A program made the position numbers and the translations under genes. Shown here in pieces: positions 31,851 through 43,260 of a DNA stretch of 64,000 nt; within the stretch, counting starts at the first letter, position 1; every line of letters starts with the position of its first letter. A model generated the notes under the pieces. That model saw only the letters and a list, made by a program, of their open reading frames with translations, was not told where the DNA came from and ran no database searches. Source of the DNA: Thozetella sp. PMI_491 (taxonomy: Eukaryota > Ascomycota > Sordariomycetes > Chaetosphaeriales > Chaetosphaeriaceae); contig MU270043.1 in NCBI GenBank assembly GCA_021432635.1, positions 372,001 to 436,000 on the forward strand, read 5' to 3'.

Positions 31851-32636
31851 TTAAGCAAACTCGTTGAACTGGCCGTCATCGAACCCCAAATCTTGGGCTG
31901 AAAGCCGTTTTTTCCTAACCTCCTGAGCGCTGGGCGGCGGCGGAAGAAAAGCGGCACCGCCAGATGAAGAGGTAGACGGGGGTGGCGGTAATGAGAAGGC
32001 GGAGAGACCAGCGCCAGATGATGGTTCGGAAGTCGGCTCACTCGGCCGGGCCCGGCGGCCAAACTTGGTGCCGCTCAGGTTCACCGTGATGGTCTCGCCC
32101 TCCTTGAGGCTGTAGTCGCGCTTCTCCTCAGGCTTCTCCTGTACAGCCAGTTTCCCAGCAGGGCCGCTGCCAGGTCCGTCAAGGCCGAGTGACCTCCTGG
32201 CGTCCTGAAGGGCGACGCCAAAGTCGAAAGCCTCGCTCCGCTCCTCATACCCAATCCCCAGCGTGGCCTTCCTGCCGGCCTCGTCCTGGACGCGTAGGGC
32301 GAAGAAGCGGCTGCTGTCGACGGCGGGCTCGACGATGGCCGGGGTCGTGTAGGGGGCAGCCGCAAAGAGCTGACCGTTGGAGGGGTCTTCCAACACAATG
32401 TCGGTCTTGACCTTGTCGTCTGCGCCGCCAGGCTGGGGGATGGCGGTCTCGATGACGCGGACGCGGCAGGTGAAGATGTGGCGCTTGGGATCTTCGGTCC
32501 AGGTGGCCGCCATGTGCCCGCGGGCCGACGCCTGGGGGGGAATGTTGTACACATGTACCGTGTTCCCAATGAACAGAATGCGTTGGATAGCGTCCCCCGG
32601 GAGGGGCTGGCCGGTCGCCGGATCGATAGTCTCCAT
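31851..32636 (-). CDS. NECAP-like endocytic adaptor (PHear/DUF1681 domain)
   Basis: Single exon of 261 codons. Residues 15-150 match the NECAP PHear fold: RILFIGNTVHVYNIPP, ARGHMAATW, IVLEDPSNGQLFAAAPY, DSSRFFALRVQDEAGRKATLGIGYEERSEAFDFGVALQD. NECAP proteins bind the AP-2 ear and clathrin-coat accessory proteins at sites of endocytosis. After the domain come LKEGETITVNL, a Ser/Pro-rich linker with proline runs, and an acidic end (LGFDDGQFNEFA) of the type that binds adaptor ears. The length is close to that of animal NECAPs. It is divergent from the eIF2B alpha gene. Confidence 0.92.
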   Translation of the reverse strand: METIDPATGQPLPGDAIQRILFIGNTVHVYNIPPQASARGHMAATWTEDPKRHIFTCRVRVIETAIPQPGGADDKVKTDIVLEDPSNGQLFAAAPYTTPAIVEPAVDSSRFFALRVQDEAGRKATLGIGYEERSEAFDFGVALQDARRSLGLDGPGSGPAGKLAVQEKPEEKRDYSLKEGETITVNLSGTKFGRRARPSEPTSEPSSGAGLSAFSLPPPPSTSSSGGAAFLPPPPSAQEVRKKRLSAQDLGFDDGQFNEFA

Positions 32637-33453
32637 CTTGTGCGGTGGATTTGCTCAAGTGCCAATCGTAAATGTCTCGGGCATCGAGGTTCGCGCGGGA
32701 GGGTGATGAAGGATCAATCGGCTCTGGCTTCAAGGTCCGGGAACTGAGACGAGAACGGGAGTGCGAACGAACCCCTTTTCCTCAACCGCTTTTTTTTCCA
32801 GGGGGGAGCTCTCGGAACCTTGACCGTTAAGCTGACTGGAAGCTGCCCCGTGTTGAGGGGTGCCCCGCCATTTGCACACTGCAGCTGCCCCTCCAAGCAC
32901 GAGTGGAGCCGATAGCATGAGCGATATCATTCCCCTCCTCCACATTGCCGGTGAGCTGGAATATATGGGAATGGCGGCACCCAAAATCTCCGAAAAGTTC
33001 TTGGAGACGAGCGTGATGCTTAAGCTCCCGCGTGAGCCCTCCATTCAGTACAGCAAGGCAAATTTGGGCATCCTGGGGCGTTACAAGCTGGTACTTGACC
33101 CCAACACGGCCATAATCTGCCGCCGGTGACCGCCTTCCAACGGCGATTGAGTCACTTCCTTTGCGCTTCGTACTAGACCGCGACAAAAAATCTACAGGTC
33201 GAACCGACGAGAGAGCAGTGCCACGCTAGAATTCCCATCGGGCGAGAGAAGAGGAACTCATAGACAACTAGGCTAAACCAAGGGAGCGGTCCGCCCCTAC
33301 TCTGCTCCTCTGCGCGGTCAGCCCCAACATCTGAACGCTACAGACTCTGCACTCGTTCACCTCGACCAGACGAGCTCGCATCGCATGGTCTTGCGGCCCG
33401 CTCTTCCCCCGTTCAGATCATTACAACAATTCCTAGTGTCCATAACCGCAACC
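32637..33453. other. shared divergent promoter of the NECAP and eIF2B-alpha genes
   Basis: About 815 bp between two divergent housekeeping-type genes. Short open frames without domains are present on both strands. No clear TATA box is visible. Confidence 0.5.
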
Positions 33454-34560
33454 ATGGCGACCGGCGAAGCAACAGCAGCTGAGTCGTCTCTGCCCGTCCG
33501 GCCGAAGGTAGGCGGAGCCCAGCCGTTCGAGTAAGCCTCCCCTCGCGCCATGAGCTCTCTCTGAGGCATTGCTCATGCTAACTGCACCCTTCCCAGCATT
33601 GTCGAGACCTACCGGAATCTCCTCGCGTCTGACCCCGAGCTCTCCATGTCGGTTGCTGCCATCGAGGCCCTCATCGCCCTCCTCGGCGCTGCGTCGGCCT
33701 CAACGGCCATGGAGACCGTGTCCATCATGAAGACGCAGGCCGAGCGGCTGCATAAGTCGGTCACGAACCCAATCCCGCTGCGCGCTGGCACCGACCTCTT
33801 CCAGCAGTATCTCCTACGGTCGCTTAGGGGGCAGCCGTCGGGGAACGCCAACGAGCCGGTGCTGAGCTTCGACGAGACGCGGGAGCACCTCCTGCGCAAC
33901 AGCCGCGTGTTCGCCTCGCGCGCTAAGGCCGCGCGCGATGCCATCGCTGAGCGGGGGAGCAAGTATGTGACGAACGGTAGCGTAGTTCTCGCCGCGGGTG
34001 GGTCGAGGACGGTGCGCAAGATCCTCCTGCGCGCAGCCGACAGCCACAGGGAGAAATACGGCACACCGAAGTTCAAGGTCATCTACGTCATGGACGGCAG
34101 CCGGGACTGTGGCCCCGCCGTCGCCGCGCTGCGGGAGGCCGAGGTCAAGGTCGACGCTATCGACCTCGCGACCGTCGCCCACTCGCTGTCGGCCGACAAC
34201 GTCGACATGGTCTTCGTGGGAACGGAAGCGCTCCTGCAGAACGGCGGGCTGCTCTCGCGGATGGGCACCTACCAGCTGGCGCTCCTCTGCCAAGCACTGA
34301 ACAAAAAGTTTTACGTCGCAGCCGAGACGCACAAGATTGCACGTGTATTTGTGCTGAGCCCCGCCGACCTGAAGCGGTGCGGCGTGCAGCAGGATCACGC
34401 AGACGCTGTCGTACCTAAGGATGGCGAGGAGAGCGGGGTGGTGCAGATCTCGCATAAGGTCGACTACACCCCGCCCGAGTATATCTCGTCCATCATCACG
34501 GAGCAGGGCATTAAGACGCCCACCCAGATCTACGAAATGATTCTGGACATCTACACCTAA
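33454..34560 (+). CDS. GCN3: translation initiation factor eIF2B subunit alpha
   Basis: Exons 33454-33530 and 33597-34560 give 346 residues. The 66-nt intron with GTAAGC and CCCAG joins QPFD to IVETYRNLL. The body matches the IF-2B alpha/beta/delta family: SMSVAAIEALIALLGAASASTAMETV, NPIPLRAGTDLFQQYL, VYVMDGSRDCGP-type segment, VGTEALLQNGGLLSRMGTYQLALL, KKFYVAAETHKI and the end TPTQIYEMILDIYT. eIF2B is the guanine-nucleotide exchange factor for eIF2 in the cytosol, and the alpha subunit mediates inhibition by phosphorylated eIF2. The length is slightly above yeast Gcn3 because of a Gly/Ala/Ser-rich N-terminal extension. Confidence 0.95.
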
Positions 34561-35644
34561 GCCGGGGCCACCGCCACGTTGAGGCCACCTCGGGGGACTA
34601 GGGTGTCAGCTGCGCTTGCCACATGGCACGCGCGGCCAGCTTTGCGGGGTAGTCAGGGGCGATGGCCTGGGCCACGTCGTGGCGAGAGTACACAAAAGGC
34701 CCGGCCCGTTGGGGTGCCGGCAGCGCCTCGGTCGGGGCGTGGGATGTGGAGAGTGGGATTGCATCCGTGCTAGCATCGCGGCATGGGTGGGTGCGGCTGG
34801 CATCCCACGCCGGCGCGCGGCGGCTCCCACGAGATCGCCCCCTGCATCGGCAGCGTCTGCGTCATGAATACGAAGCACAGCTAGCGTCAACGGCCACCAG
34901 ATCCGCGGCCGTGGGGGTTAAGAGAGAGAACTGTCTACTTGGCCCGGTACATAAGTAATGTAACTTGTCTGCTCCCCCGTGACTGCGACCGAATGCGGCC
35001 AGAGTGTTGAGCCGCCGAGAGCTCAATGTTGACTTCGATCCTTGTTTATCCCGCATATTCCATCCAGGCAAAGGGTGGCAATAGTTAAGAAGGAATGGAG
35101 AATTCTTACGGTAGCTATCCAAGACAACGCGCCCCGGCGTTTTTTTTTAATAAAGCCAACTATCTAATTCAGCCTAATAGGCGGTGTTATGTACCCGACA
35201 ATGGTTTCATCGACACCATTGGGGCGAAGGATGGAATAACAGGCCTGGCTGTTGAGGCGTGCCTCATGAATGAAAGGACCCCCCACCTGCCAATTCCTTT
35301 TCCCCAGGAATTTTTTCTTTTAGGATTCCGCCCTTCTGAAGAGACGAGGCACATCCTCGCGTAATCACCGCAGTGCGCCAAGTTCCTTCCCTAAACCAAA
35401 GGTGTATGCTAGGCCCCGAGAAGTCCATCTGTTGCTGCGTGGACGTAATTTTTGCACCGTCTCCATCTACGACCTATCCGAACTGGCAAAGAGAGGGGAG
35501 AGCGATTTTAGGCCACAAGAGAATGAGAAAAGTAGAGAGGGGTTATGGCCACATGTGTCGGCCATTGGCCAGCCGTTGACTGACGTCGTACCCGAATGAG
35601 CGTCTAGGGTTCTGGAGAGCGCGCGGATAGCTAGCGCTTAGGGC
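34561..35644. other. 1.1-kb convergent intergenic region
   Basis: Separates the 3' ends of the eIF2B-alpha and ergothioneine synthase genes. Only short unrelated open frames are visible, including one low-complexity T-rich stretch near 35140. Confidence 0.5.
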
Positions 35645-38600
35645 TCAAATATCACGAACGAGACGGGCCCCGACCCAGGCGTACAGATAGTTTCGTTGGT
35701 ACCAATTCACGCTAGGACAACTAGTCAGCATCTTCACTCGCGACCAGCCTTGGCGAAGGCCACGTCACTTACAAGCTCTTGCGCCCGGCGATGCGGGGGT
35801 GGGTGGCCCAGGACCCGCCAAGCACGATGTTGTGCTTCTCGTCGAAGAAGTCTGCAGTATAGCCGGGGTACATAGCCATCGGAGCGAAGCCATCCCAGGG
35901 ACGGAGGACGGTGCTAGTCCATTCCCAAACACCACCCATCTCTGCCTGCCCGGCCAGACGATCACCCCGGTCCGTCACCGCGGTCGGGTGCCAGCACTGG
36001 AAGCCAACGTTGGCGCCGTCTAGGTCTTGGAAGAGCTGCGAATCACCGGCGGCCGCTCTTCCGACCCCATTTCCAGTCTTTGGTGGCGTCACCTCCACTC
36101 CATTGTTGGAGAGATGGCTGGCAAAGCAGTCGTTAGCATCAAGGCTCGGCGAGGCACTCCAAGGGGTTCATCCCGGGGTGTTTACCCATTAACAGCTGGC
36201 ACCGTCTTGCCGAGCTGCTTCTCCGCCTCCTTCTTCTTCTTCAGCGCCTCGGCATATACGTATATGCTGCGGGCTTCCTCGAACGTCGGGATGCGCCCAC
36301 CCATGAACGATGCACATCTGAGGAGCTCATCATAGGAGGCGAAAACCGGCCAGTCCTGGGCAAACTCCAAGGGGACAAGCCCGTAGACGGTACGAATGGC
36401 CTTGTCTTTAAAGAAGGCCTCAGGCAGGTCAGAAGACCCGTTGGCGTGACCGTTTGCATGGCCGTTTGCGTGTCCGTTCGTCTCGCCATTCGTGTAACCG
36501 TTGGCACCATTCACACTGTGAGCTCCATTGGAGGAGATCTTGATGACGCCATTTGCGCCGTTCACTCCGTTTGCGTGTCCTCGGCCCGGAACCTCAGCCC
36601 ACGAGGCAGGGAGCTTGGTTATGTGTTCGTGGTACATATACTTTGCATACTGGCAATGACGTTAGCAATATGCCGGGGTCAGCGAGTTGGGGTCCGAACC
36701 TCTCCATTTGTGATGGGCCGCCCTTGAGCCTGAAAAGCATGTACCTCGACTCGCCTCGAGGGTTTCTCGTTGTCCCTAGGAAATGTCAGCGATCGGGGGA
36801 GTGAAGTGCCGGGGTAACCAAATTACCATCCGAAGTGAAGGTCCTGGTCGGTCCCGTCGTCTGGGTCATCGATGCCCACGGAGATATCTTGGGCCGGGAT
36901 ATCGAACCACTCATTAGGGACCCTCGCAGCCCGTGCCTTGGCTGCCAGCTTCTCAAAGTCTGGCCGGGGAGCCCGCGGAGGCGGCAGCGTCTTGTCGCTC
37001 TGAAGCATCATGTACAGAAGAGTCTCGATGTGCATGACCTCGTGCTCGAATCCGAGCCATATGCCCCGTCCCACATGGCGCGGGATGCCATCCTGACCGC
37101 CTGCATATAGCCCGCGCAGACGGGCTCGCACGTTCTCCTGATAGGCTAGGATCTCCTCCAGGGGTGGCCACTCGTCAGGGATCTCAGAGTGCGCATGACA
37201 GACCTCCGGGTTGTCGACGTCGGGGTCGATGCCTCGCTCAAAGATGCTGTAGTAGTACTTGGGCTCGGTTGGAGGGTCGTTTGTCGTTTTGGTCAGCTGG
37301 ACATCGAGGAATGTCGGGATGTGGCCCAGGTAAAAGATACAGGCGTTCCGCAGCTTGATTGGCTTCTCGAGGAGCTCGTTCCCCTGGAGCATGCTGAGTG
37401 TAACCATGTCCCAGGCGACCCAAAGCGCCTCCCATTCTGCCATAGTCGGCAGGGTTGTCCTAGCGTAGACGGAAGGAATTAGGCTGAATGGCATGGTGGC
37501 TTTGGCGAGCAAATGCATTCCTGGACGCACCAAAAGCGGTCAGTGAAATGTGGCTTTCCCGGGCAGCGACGATGGCGCGTCTAGGGTGTTGACCCGACTT
37601 CGTATATAATATGAGCCCCGCAGCGAGGGGGAAAGCAGCTGTCAGACCACAGGGGAGGGGGTTTCCGGTGTACAAGACCCTCCCCTCTGCAGGTGCCCTC
37701 TGGCTCTGGAACTGCTGGGGCGGACTAATCACACGACTGGTCCCACGTGTCCGGAAAACGTGGGGGAGGCTTGGAATAACACATCGGGCTTCTCGAATGG
37801 GCAAAGAACCCCCAAAGGCAGGGGTTGGACAAAGGATTGTGTTATGAATTATCGACTCACCGTATTCATCACCATGCTTCCACTGGCCAATCTCAGTCAC
37901 ACCAGCCCGGCTCCACAGCTTTACCGCCTCTTCGCCCGAGTACTTCAGGCTCTGCTCGACCTGCACGCGGTCGTGCGGCCGGAGGAGTTCGCCCAGAACG
38001 ACCGTGTCACGACGAGGCGCGTAGAAAGCCTGGTGCCGCCCTCCCTCGCCATCATAGACATACTCGCCAATGACCCTCCAGTCCTGCAGCCGAAAGACGG
38101 ACTGTCCGAGGACGTCATTGGCGTGCCTGAGACCATTGAGGACAAATCTAGCTCTGTCAGCGTCTACTCATTGGCTAGCCCCCCCTTCATGATCAGGGGC
38201 TGCGCAGTGTGTGCGGCGTACCGATGGGTCAGGCCCTCTTTATCTGTAGTCACGGGAAGTTAGCAAACTCAGACACAAGCAGGCGGGAAGGAGAGCTGCT
38301 GCTCACCATTGTATGCATGGCTGTACACGCCTGGTTAGCGAAGTCACCCCAAAGTTCACCCGATTTGCAGAGCATACTAGACTCTGGCCGGATCCGCACA
38401 GCTATCTAGCCCAATGAGCATCGTATCACCGGGACGGAGCACGTCCGAGAAGCCCTTTAGAAAGTCGGCAGCCTCGTCTCGATCGAAGTTTCCTGCGGTA
38501 TATGTCAGGCGCTGTTAGGATCCACCGCTTGGCCCAGGGTTCCCCTACCAATGCTCGAGCCAAGGCTGAGGATGCACTTCTGCCTCAACATGTTACAGGG

Positions 38601-39313
38601 CTGCTTGAGCCACTCGCGCCCGTCGTCATACGTCCCAAGCAGGCCATGGCAGCGAATATACTTATATTTGGGGAGCTGGGCAAGCGTCCGCTCCAGTTCC
38701 GTCTGTGATAGGTCAAGAGCGAAATAGTCCACCTGCTTCCCAGCATCCTCTAGGGCCTGAAGGAGCCGGTTCGCCTTACGCAGATTCCTGAGCCCTTGAG
38801 TGTTAGTGGTGTGGTAGAGAGCCTCGTCGCCCGAGGCTCGCGAAAACTAAGAATTAAGGGCTTACCCGCTTCCTAGTTCGATCACCATGGACCCCGATGG
38901 GATGCCCTTGACGATCTCGGCCGCAGAAGAGTCAAGGATAGCAATCTCATCATTTGTCAAATAGTATTCATCTAAGTACGTGATCTGCTGCTTCATCAGC
39001 GGGATGCTCGCGAAAGACCGCAAAGATGGGGAAAACCTGCTTCTTCGAAGAGCTGGAGGCCCTGCTCATCGTAGAGCAGGAGCGTCGGCAGCTGTCTGGG
39101 GCCGCTGTTGGACTGGAACATGGAGAGGACCTGCTCCCTCAAGTTTGTCTCGACCGAGACGCGCCGAATGTCGATGATCTCGACCGCAGGCACGTCTTGG
39201 GGCTTGGCGAATCCATTGGCGGTGCGTGCCTTGAGGCCGGAGAAGACGGGCTCGGCAGCGTGCACTGGCTCAGAGAAGATGGGCATCTTGTAAGTGTGGC
39301 AGGATGTTCCCAA
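35645..39313 (-). CDS. EGT1: ergothioneine synthase Egt1 (EgtD methyltransferase fused to EgtB sulfoxide synthase)
   Basis: Twelve minus-strand exons close in frame at 904 residues: 39313-39041, 38984-38866, 38787-38549, 38492-38378, 38320-38307, 38243-38222, 38147-37861, 37520-36827, 36775-36700, 36649-36186, 36117-35773 and 35711-35645. The N-terminal half is the SAM-dependent histidine trimethylase (VIELGSGN, YFALDLS, LGSSIGN, LIGLDSCADP). The C-terminal half is a DinB-like domain with the iron-binding HEVMHIE (about residues 516-522) plus the FGE-sulfatase domain (GGVWEWTS, LGGSWATHPRIAGR, FVNWYQRNYLYAWVGARLVRD). Together they make hercynine and couple it to cysteine in ergothioneine synthesis, in the cytosol. 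Oddities: micro-exons of 14 and 22 nt, a probable GC-AG intron, a 340-nt intron between the two enzyme halves, and an Asn-Gly-His-Ala repeat insert. An ATG at 39286 is an alternative start. Confidence 0.93.
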
Positions 39314-42300
39314 AGCGGTTGTTGGTTACAGGGCAGCCCTGGGGACGGATGATGCAGGACGCCAGGCTTTTTTATAGGAAGCACCTCAGCTCTGGGGCGC
39401 GAGAGACCGGGTAGGACCGTTTCAGTGAACAAAAGAACCGCCCTCTAGGTAGGTGCTCAGAGGGGAAGCTAATACGGTTCGGCCAAGAGCTTACCTCCTG
39501 GTACAATAACGAGCGTGAGCACGAGGCCTAGGCAGATGTACCTCTGCTTTCCCGGGCCGGGGAATGGCTTAGCCAATTGGGGCCGCTGGATGTCATGGGG
39601 CCTGAGTAACAGCTCTGAACCTTAGCAGGGTGCCCCATATGGTGGCCCGCAAGCGGGCACCCAAGGCGGCACCCAAGGCGGGCCTCTGGGCAGTCTCACA
39701 TGGCCCTTTCGATGGGGTAGATGTCGGGGAGATATCCATGCCAGGAGCTCTGACGACAGGGGCGAACCACAGGCCGCTAATCCGCGGGTGTGCGGAAATC
39801 TGTCTTACAGTCCTCGCAGACCTGCAGCAAGGTCGGTCGCAGAGGAGCTCTAGCGAGAAATCGTTTTGTCATCGCATGGGGCGGGCAGCGCCCCGTTCTG
39901 GGTCGAGGCGTGGGAGTTGGCGATGCTGGGAACAAATCACAAGGCGGCATGGGACGACTAAGCTGGCGGCCCCACGCCCTGGCTAAATGGCGAGAGGTTA
40001 GTGCCCTCACCTTGCATATAGTGGTGTTCCTGAACGTCGGACGGCCCCGGCATCGCGAGGGCCTGACGTTGTAGTGGCCAAAAACCCCGAGCGAAGAGGG
40101 AGTACGTACTCGACGGCCGGGCAACAAGGCCGGATCATTGCTTGTCTCAGGAAAAAGAGGGCGTACCTAGCGGGTAACTAGCGGTGTCCCCCCACGGGCA
40201 ACTGGAGAAGGGTATGACCAAGAATAGGATAAGAGGCGATCCTCTTGGCCTATGAGCTGCGCGCCTGGCCCTCGTCCCCCAGACCTGGTCGGTCATGTGC
40301 ACCATGCTCAATCCTGCCCCGGCTCCTCAGCTTGCTCCCAAGGTCTGGGTGTGGCGGCGGAGGTACAGTACAAAGGGCGCCAGAGCGAGCAACCATGTCT
40401 TGAGAGGGGAAAGAAGGGAGGGGGGGAGAGTTCGACCAAGAGGTCGGTCAAGGGCCCAAGCTCCGTTTCGGCGCTGACGAAGGGGAGAGAAAAAAAAGAG
40501 CTTGGAAGCTGACGAATCTGTCTCCCAGCCGTAGAGCAAAAGCTTCCCCAGGCGGAAGGTGCCTATCTCCTCTGCTTCCTGGGCACCTCTCTCTGCACGA
40601 GTCGCGTCTGCCTCTGGATGTTGTGAGGAAGGAACTCATGTGTCGATTACCCCTCTTTGAACCCCCATCGTGCGAGGAACAAAAAAATCAAGATGATTCA
40701 TCTGTGGACGCCCCTGTTTTAATCCATCGACATCCCTACCCCGTATATGAAGCCAAGGTCAATAATCCAAGCGCCGAGTCTAGCAGAAGCTACAGTAAAA
40801 GCAAAGCGCATTTCTTCACCTCTCACCATACAAGAAACTCACTCGAGCTTCAGCTGTCTAGAAGCCCAAGCCCTACTCCTCGCCATGGAAAATATGGTCA
40901 ATCACATGTACTGGCCAAATCACCCATACATCCAAAATGTTGGGCAACGCGGCTGCTGGTGGAGATGAGATGTCGACAGATGCAAAGGGAGGGGTGTCCA
41001 CCCATTAGACATCAAATACACCCCACGTCCAAACTGTGAGTGTCTTGCTGTTCTCGGAAGGCAGCACTGGTTACGACTTTGACCAGGCCACCCAGGCCAA
41101 GCGAGCAGAAGGGCATCCAATAGACACCACTGATGCGATGACAGCCCTAGCCAGTGCCCCGAGGTTGCGGTTGGCCCGTAACAAAATGCGCCGAGCCAGC
41201 CGAACCCTAACTCCCGATCCAACCGCGAGCTGTCACATCCTTGGATGGGCATCGATCCCGAGGCAAAGATGGGCAGCGGCAGGGCAGCAATGGAAAATGG
41301 AGATGGGCGCAGAGCGTGGTTTGCCTCTGTTTTCCGGAGGGCGCACTCGTCCCAGCGAGAGCAAAGCCCGGCCGCCTCGGTAGCGCCTCTGGAGCCCAGG
41401 AAAGGGAGGGGGCGTTTGGCGGGGGTATACCGTCCCAATCAGGCACCTGAATCGCCCAGGCTGTCATTATCGGGGCTCTTTAGACATCGACGTCATTCAC
41501 TTCGGCCGAGCAGCCATAAGCCTAGTCGCGAGGGCACGGGGTACCAGACCGCATTCAGGCCAAGAATTGAGGCAGGTTTTGAACCTTCTTCGCTTCGACG
41601 CCGTCATTACCAAGTCACGGTACATCGGGCTTCGCAGATGGTTTACCACATCCTTTCAGGGTTCCGGGATTAGCTCGTTGCAGGCCGTGACAAGACCAGT
41701 GATTGACAAAACAGGCCGCCTGCAGGATGAGGGTGTGGTGGTGCCACCTTGGTCGGCTTCTCGTATGCGCGACATTTGCGGGGAAGGGCTCGTCCGGAGA
41801 CTCATCTCCCTCATGGGGAAAAACCCCCTCGCCAGAACGCTCGGGGAAATGGGTTCCGGACGGGAGCATCAAGACTACACTGGCTAGGTAACAGGGCAGC
41901 TCAATACAACAAGATGCACCGCATGATAGGTAGGCCTCCATCTTCACGACGAGGCCGCTGCCGTGGCAAATGTACGTTGGTATCGCGACGACGCCCGCGG
42001 CCTCCTCCCCCCACTAAAGAGAAATGAGGGGGGGGGGCTCGGTGTCAGCTGCTACCCATGATCACCCATGGCAGGAGGGGGCGTACCTGGAGCCTGGGAC
42101 TCGCTACGTCGGTGTGCCCTCCGTTCTGCTTCTAGTCTGAGCCACCGATGCATGCTAGCCATCGGGACCTGCGATCACGCAATCGGCTCCGTATAGTATG
42201 ATTGGCCGGCGTAGGATATCCAGCAAGGTGCCTCGGAGCCGTCCCCGGCCGGGTTCCTGACCACACCCCCGGATTCCGGGGGAGACGAGACACCGCATTC

Positions 42301-43260
42301 CTGCCTCCGTTCCCGGCCTTGATCGGGCCCGGGGGTTCAATACGACGGGAGAGCCCGCTGGTGGTCCAGGTACCGAACCGGGGTGGACCAGAGCCGTCCA
42401 AGCATTGCTTTAAGCACCACCGCGGAGCGAGACAGCAAGAGGGCATAGTTTACTTATGCCCGCGACTCGCCAGATCGTACTCGCATGCACGCCTCGCTCT
42501 CTCCTCCTCCTAGTTCAAGAACAGCGGCTTCCCGTCGGTGACCGGCCGAAGGTGGTGGCCTAGCTCATAGTGCCTCGGCTGACGGAAGGCAAGAAGTCTC
42601 TCAACAGCATCCCGATGGGCGAGGGAACCGCGACGATGGAGACTGTGGCCGCGTTGAACGAACGGCATGAAGGCAGCAGGATTCCAGGTTTCCGAGGCGT
42701 CTCAACAACCAGCGGAATTATGATTACTATTCTGCTCGGGTTCAACGAACGAGGGCGTCTCCGAAGGAAGCTCAACAATTCCAAGGGAAGCGCAGCCGCA
42801 ATGGCCCCGGCCGGGGATCATGATAAACTTGACAAATCAGGTGACGGCGCGCCTGCCCGCGCTCTGGCCGTAGAATAGTCGCGCTTCGGCCTCTTCTCCA
42901 GCGCTAGCCGCACGGAGGAAGACGGGAGGCGGGGTCGATTCAAGCCACTTGCTACATGACGGATCGACTCGTGCCTTGCCGCCCGAGGCAGGCCAATGAC
43001 ACTCAGGTCAGGTCTGGCGGAAGACAGCTGTGCCCCCTGGCTACTCGGGCTCGCGCTTCTAGTGGCTGCGGTTTCCTCGTAACGCAACAACAGGCCGAAT
43101 GGGGCTACCAAGGCTACTATTGTTGATCCTCACCGCCGGTCCCCTATGGGCATACGCGGCGTCCTCTATATAAGAGTACTTGGCCTCCCAGTTGGAAAAG
43201 TCTTGACCAATTCTTCCTCAACGGCCCCTCCACTACCCCGCCCCAGTGTAGACTCCCAAG
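39314..43260. other. 3.9-kb divergent intergenic region
   Basis: Lies between the divergent Egt1 and GFA-domain genes. Open frames of up to 172 codons overlap on both strands without domains. A 17-bp hairpin-forming sequence lies at 42266-42282 and a G run near 42028. The GFA gene's TATA box is at 43166. No transposon protein is legible, although the size suggests an old insertion. Confidence 0.5.
43166..43174 (+). promoter_or_regulatory. TATA box CTATATAAG
   Basis: Consensus TATA element about 90 bp upstream of the start codon of the GFA-domain gene, the clearest core promoter element in the window. Confidence 0.6.

Noticed and set aside
42266-42282. 17-bp near-palindrome CCCCCGGATTCCGGGGG
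   Set aside because: GC-rich and in a gene-free area with no relation to a gene; likely chance in this base composition.
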